A stretch of DNA of 64,000 nucleotides, from the NCBI RefSeq assembly GCF_021412625.1, contig NZ_JAKCFI010000007.1:434001-498000 (forward strand), read 5' to 3'. Below, one piece after another: positions 61,301-64,000 of this stretch. Source of the DNA: Myxococcus stipitatus. GTDB lineage: Bacteria > Myxococcota > Myxococcia > Myxococcales > Myxococcaceae. Each line of letters opens with the position of its first letter. Within the stretch, counting starts at the first letter, position 1. A program made the position numbers and the translations under genes. The notes under the pieces are model-generated. The model was not told the origin of the DNA. It searched no databases and saw only the letters and a list, made by a program, of their open reading frames with translations.

Positions 61301-62005
61301 CGTCTCGTAGCGGGTCACCGCCTCGTCGCGGCGCCCCAGCTCGTAGAGGTTGTAGCCCATGGAGAAGAGCACCTCGTCGCGCTGCGGGTACTTGGGGTAC
61401 CCCGCGAGGATGTCCTCGTAGATGCCCATCGTCTCCGCGCGGTAGCGCTCGCTCTCGCGGTGGTCCTGCTTCGGCGCCTCGCGCTTCTCGCCGCGCGCCA
61501 CGGCCGCGTCGTACTGCTTCTCCGCCGCGAGGAAGCGGTCCATCTCCAGCCGGTAGAGGTACTTGGATTTCTCCCAGTACAGCTCCGACAGCCGGTAGAG
61601 CATCTCCGCCTTCTGCGGGTTGCCGTCCTGGAGCTTGGGGATGAGGCGCTTGAAGGCCTCGATGGCCTCGTCGCGCTTCTTGTCCGCGAGCGCGTCACGC
61701 CGCGCGTCGTCGATGCGCGGGATGTCCGCGAACTTCGCCGTGGCCGGCTTCACGCGCACGGGGCCGCGCCGTACGTCCTCGGGCGCGACCCCCGGAGGTG
61801 GCGCCTTCTCCTCCGCCTTCGCCGTCGCGCCCTTCTTCGTCGGGCCGCCCTTCCCGCTCTTCTCCGAGGCCCCCGTGGACTTCGAGGACGCCGCGGCGGG
61901 CTTCTTCACCGCCTTGCGCGTGGGCGCTTCCGCCGCCTCCCCCACCCCGCCGGCGGCGAGCGCCACGCCCACCGCCAGCGCACCGAAACGAAGCACCACC
62001 TTCAT
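58325..62005 (-). CDS. gltD: Gliding motility TPR protein GltD (AgmU)
   Basis: 1226 residues from the ATG at 62005 (GGGAG 6 bases upstream). The signal peptide (LAVGVALAAGGVGEA) is followed by a Lys/Ala/Ser-rich stretch (about 28–70) and then TPR-type repeats over almost the whole length (LYRLSELYWEKSKYLYR, VLFSMGYNLYELGRRDEA, AYIQLGNHYFESNK). A charged Lys/Glu insert lies near residue 590 and a second near 840; the tail is Pro/Ala/Thr-rich. In M. xanthus this periplasmic protein decorates the gliding complex along helical tracks. It is the first gene of the cluster. It is not glutamate synthase gltD. Confidence 0.9.
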   Translation of the reverse strand: MKVVLRFGALAVGVALAAGGVGEAAEAPTRKAVKKPAAASSKSTGASEKSGKGGPTKKGATAKAEEKAPPPGVAPEDVRRGPVRVKPATAKFADIPRIDDARRDALADKKRDEAIEAFKRLIPKLQDGNPQKAEMLYRLSELYWEKSKYLYRLEMDRFLAAEKQYDAAVARGEKREAPKQDHRESERYRAETMGIYEDILAGYPKYPQRDEVLFSMGYNLYELGRRDEAVTRYETLIQEFPRSQFVPDAYIQLGNHYFESNKLNPAKANYEKARDSGVPKIYAYAVYKLSWCDYNTGDYATGLQKLHEVVDYAAKQPELGDLRTEALNDLTVFYVQLDQPKEAIAYFRQKAPAKRQGRLIAKTAAGLVDAGHFDSAILLYRTLIDDEPMGPSAPEYQQAVVRAFEGLRQRQQVRKEMKRMVDLYSPGGEWWRANEGKLPVLRNAFNVTEEAMRVMVTEYHQEAQKTRQVETYRLARDIYKQYVDAFASNANPDFVADSAFNLRFFYAEILWALEEWQAAAAEYDAVVAFRIPDRDSAREVSNESYRKSAAYNAILAYDKLVKIERGQLARSDLKDGEKVDEKKDKGDVARQKIVKRDAKEREEEPLTRFEERLVSACDTYVKLYPDSQDEIDLRYQAAVILYDRSHFVDAARRFGEIIDKFPEERRSRDAADLTMYVLETRQEWLELSTLSRKFLDNKKLSKPGSEFAARVARVVEGSRYKWVDEVVYKQEKNPRKAAEEFLAFVKDFPRSENADRALTYAMSIAQEAGELDRGLEAGERVLAEYPSSPFELRARYTLAGLYEKVADYRKAATLAESFLSAYDAALKAQEAESRKPKAPKAKSTAKKSETPGAEEDADTRRAQRAAERKQLLDDAGAWIADAQYNAGVWWEGAGEAQKAVAAYSAYVTRFKDRKDVPEVAFSAARVWQKERKWSEAARAFGAFADQYARDSRATPTQLYLARYNEMLAYQKLKNPREQERVQAELVRAWSRLPEEARKDDAVLNAYAHARFLGLEPAWKRYTDIRFSRVSTIRRDLAAKQREIQRVEKEYLAVLSTGSGEWGIAALTRIGLAYADFARNIMDSPDPTGLDEDQVAMYRSELENLALPLEDKANEALEKALEKAYELGVYGPWTLAAQDQVNRFHPGAYAQVRQVGFRASDTLATSDLAREPGAAGATATPTPQPPPGPPSAPTAPTPAREGDGAGQPPRSEDTTRAPTASREGVTP

Positions 62006-62177
62006 GCGAGCTCCCGCCGTGTGGCCGCCCCCGCCCTCCAGGCAGCCCATCTCCCGGAGACCCGGGACGATGGAAAGTAGACGCGCCTACCCAGAATGAG
62101 AAGTGGCGTGGCCCGGCGCTTGCGACACGTTGCACGACTGGCGTCGCGACGAATTTCCACACGTCGACAACGACGAA

Positions 62178-62216
62178 GGGGCCACCCCGGCACCCGATGT
62201 GCGCGGAGGCGGCCCC
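62178..62216 (-). terminator. Hairpin between the 513-aa TPR gene and gltD
   Basis: GGGGCC and GGCCCC with adjoining pairs form a stem; on the minus strand TTCGTCGTTG follows. It would end the upstream TPR transcript, so gltD needs a promoter in 62006–62177. No clear -35/-10 pair was identified there. Confidence 0.5.
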
Positions 62217-62252
62217 TGTCGGAAAGCGCATGGGCGACGTTGGCCCATGGCG

Positions 62253-63794
62253 TCATGGCTGCTGTGACTCGGACGTCTTCGCCGGACACCCGCGCTTGAG
62301 CGTGTATTGGTAGTAGCCGATCTCGTCGATCCAGAACTCGCCCTGGAACTTCCAGTAGTTCCACGCCGCGCCCGGCATCTTCGGACGGTAGAGCGACTGG
62401 CGCGTGAGCAGCGCCTTCTGGTCCACGCCCGCCTGGAACAGGTCCTTCTCGTCCAGCGCCGTCTGCACGCGGATGATCTCCGCCTGGTCCGAGAAGGTCC
62501 GCAGGTTGTCGGCGGCCTCGCGAAGGCGGCTGCGGGCGAGCGTGCCGCCCACCTGGAGCAGCGTGCCGCGCACGTCCTCGAGCGACGCGAGCGTCTGGCG
62601 CGACAGCGCCGAGCCGTGCCACGCCCCGCCGGTCAGCGCGCGCTTCTCCGCGTCCACGCGCTCCAGCACCCGCATCACCTCGCGGATGCGCTCGTTGTTG
62701 CGAATCCACAGGTACACCGGGCGCGGCAGCCGGCGGTTCTCCGACGCGACCAGGTTGTAGGCCAGCACCAGGTCCTCGTCCTCGCGGGTGAAGGGCTCGA
62801 GCTGCTTCGCCATGGGGGCATAGAGCTCGTCGAAGGCCGCCAGCGTCGTCTTCACCTCGTCGTAGAGACACGAGTAGTAATAGACGGTGGCCTTGAGGAT
62901 CCACGACTCGGGCTGGAAGGCGCCGGCGAACTGCGGCGCGTGCAACGCCTGGAGGCTGCCCAGCGAGCCGCCGAAGTCCTCGTTCTGGAAGCGCGCGAAG
63001 CCGTTCTCGAAGAGCGCCTGGTCCCAATAGCGCGTGTAGCGCGGCACCCGCTCGTACGCCGCGGACGCGTCCGCGTACTCGCCCCGCCGGTAGTGCAGCC
63101 GGCCCAGGGCGATGAGCGCCAGGTGCTGCGTCGCCTTCAGCTCCACCTGCGGCTCCTGCGCGGACAGCGCCGCCCGGAACGCCGCGAGCGCGTCCTTGTC
63201 CAGCGCCTCGCCCTCGCCGGGGCGCCCCGGGAAGCGCGGGTCCGCCAGCACCACGCCCAGCAGGTAGCGCGACTTCGCGTAGACGCGGCTGTCCTTGGGC
63301 ACCGCCTCCAGCAGCGCGCGCGCCTCCTCGAAGCGCATGCGACGCTGGCTCACCGTGCCCACCAGGTAGTTGATGCGCGCGAGCACCTCGCGCGGCAGCG
63401 TCACCCACTGGTCGCGCACCTCGTCGGTGTACGCCTGGTTGAGGATGCTGGGGATGAGGTTCTGCTCGTCCAGCTGCTGCTGCATGTCCACCAGCCCCTC
63501 CACCGCCTTGAGGTACGAGGGGTGCGAGGGCCCGGCGTTGACGATGGCCGCGTAGTTGATGAAGGCCGCGACGGGCAGCCCCTTCTTCGCGAAGGACTGG
63601 GCCAGGAAGTACTCCGCCTTGCCGCGCGTCTGCGCGTCGCTGGAGCCTTCGGACACGTCGAGGAACAGGGGCGCGGCGGTGTCGTAGTCCCCCGCGTTGA
63701 AGGCGGCCAGGGCGCGGTTGTAGCTGCCCGAATCCTGCTGGGCGCTCACCGCGAGGGGCGCCAGGGCGACGAGGAGGCTGAGCAGTCGTTTCAT
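62253..63794 (-). CDS. Secreted TPR protein upstream of gltD
   Basis: 513 residues from the ATG at 63794. The signal peptide (LLSLLVALAPLAVSA-Q) precedes TPR-like repeats (YNRALAAFNAGDYDTAAPLF, AEYFLAQSFAKKGL, ALGRLHYRRGEYADASAAYE), then a helical region (about 330–430) and a C-terminal IDEIGYYQYTLKRGC. Style and position suggest a periplasmic partner of the neighbouring gliding genes. No name is assigned. It is 24 bases from the outer-membrane protein gene that precedes it on the minus strand. Confidence 0.78.
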   Translation of the reverse strand: MKRLLSLLVALAPLAVSAQQDSGSYNRALAAFNAGDYDTAAPLFLDVSEGSSDAQTRGKAEYFLAQSFAKKGLPVAAFINYAAIVNAGPSHPSYLKAVEGLVDMQQQLDEQNLIPSILNQAYTDEVRDQWVTLPREVLARINYLVGTVSQRRMRFEEARALLEAVPKDSRVYAKSRYLLGVVLADPRFPGRPGEGEALDKDALAAFRAALSAQEPQVELKATQHLALIALGRLHYRRGEYADASAAYERVPRYTRYWDQALFENGFARFQNEDFGGSLGSLQALHAPQFAGAFQPESWILKATVYYYSCLYDEVKTTLAAFDELYAPMAKQLEPFTREDEDLVLAYNLVASENRRLPRPVYLWIRNNERIREVMRVLERVDAEKRALTGGAWHGSALSRQTLASLEDVRGTLLQVGGTLARSRLREAADNLRTFSDQAEIIRVQTALDEKDLFQAGVDQKALLTRQSLYRPKMPGAAWNYWKFQGEFWIDEIGYYQYTLKRGCPAKTSESQQP

Positions 63795-63817
63795 GGCGAG
63801 GTGTGCCTGCATGGCGT

Positions 63818-64000
63818 TCAGAAGAGGAACGAGAAGCCAGCGTAGAAGCCGATGTTGTTGAGGACGTCGGAGGACGGCTCGGCCACCAGGTCGCGGCCGA
63901 GGATGATGTCCTCGCGGTAGTTCTTCTTCGTCTTCGGGTCGACGCCGTCGAATTTCTGGTATTTGCAGCTGCCGCTCAGCGACAGCGAGGAGAAGTCCTG
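63818..64000 (-). CDS. C-terminal end of an outer-membrane beta-barrel-like protein (partial)
   Basis: The last 60 codons are visible; the rest lies beyond the window. The end reads LNNIGFYAGFSFLF followed by TGA: alternating hydrophobic residues and a final Phe, the usual signal for outer-membrane beta-barrel assembly. The gene is 24 bases upstream of the 513-residue TPR gene and probably co-transcribed with it. Confidence 0.6.
   Translation of the reverse strand, partial: QDFSSLSLSGSCKYQKFDGVDPKTKKNYREDIILGRDLVAEPSSDVLNNIGFYAGFSFLF

Noticed and set aside
58325..62005. Glutamate synthase small chain (gltD by name)
   Set aside because: The product is a secreted TPR protein with a signal peptide; the shared symbol is a naming coincidence.

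Overview
The window is very GC-rich. It carries the gltD–gltH gliding-motility cluster, very large TPR proteins, a Ser/Thr kinase paired with an ECF sigma factor, a sigma-54 activator and many lipoproteins. Together these point to a myxobacterium, probably of the Myxococcus/Corallococcus/Archangium group. The species cannot be fixed from the sequence. No rRNA, tRNA, CRISPR array, insertion sequence or phage gene was seen, and gene spacing is tight throughout.

Layout. 1–6205: tail of a secreted c-type cytochrome, then a 1689-residue TPR protein. 6234–13668: a CinA-like protein, a lipoprotein with a decayed tandem copy, thymidylate kinase (with an altered P-loop), a RibBA-like protein (with a degenerate GTP cyclohydrolase half), threonine synthase, a triple zinc-ribbon protein, isoaspartate methyltransferase and a Cys-rich lipoprotein. 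13747–19388: RecG with a long N-terminal extension, GreA, an FHA protein, an alkyltransferase-like protein and an M15 peptidase. 19434–28536: a signalling and modification block with an ECF sigma factor and transmembrane kinase, a three-gene overlapping operon (TIGR04222 membrane protein with a Gly/Cys tail, a DUF692/MNIO enzyme and its small partner), and two DUF4139 proteins. 28583–47026: mostly housekeeping and envelope genes: a tandem-sensor lytic transglycosylase, an HD phosphohydrolase, an MBL hydrolase, an Old Yellow Enzyme, deformylase, a fatty acid desaturase, an SDR, carB, an aminotransferase, coaD, rsmD and a CDF metal exporter. 47134–53502: a sigma-54 activator overlapping an alpha/beta hydrolase, typA, and a 506-residue repeat protein. 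53615–64000 (minus strand): gltH, gltG, gltF, gltE and gltD, another secreted TPR protein and the end of an outer-membrane protein.

The most interesting candidate system is the TIGR04222–MNIO–partner operon (22418–24620). Its genes overlap by four bases. An enzyme of a family that modifies cysteines in peptides sits directly after a protein ending in a five-cysteine Gly/Cys tail, which makes a membrane-anchored cysteine-modified product plausible. The glt cluster is a known motility machine, but here a canonical intrinsic terminator and a separate promoter lie between gltG and gltH, and gltI/gltJ are not next to it. Start codons were chosen from ribosome-binding sites, overlaps and signal peptides. 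Family assignments come from reading motifs, not from database searches.
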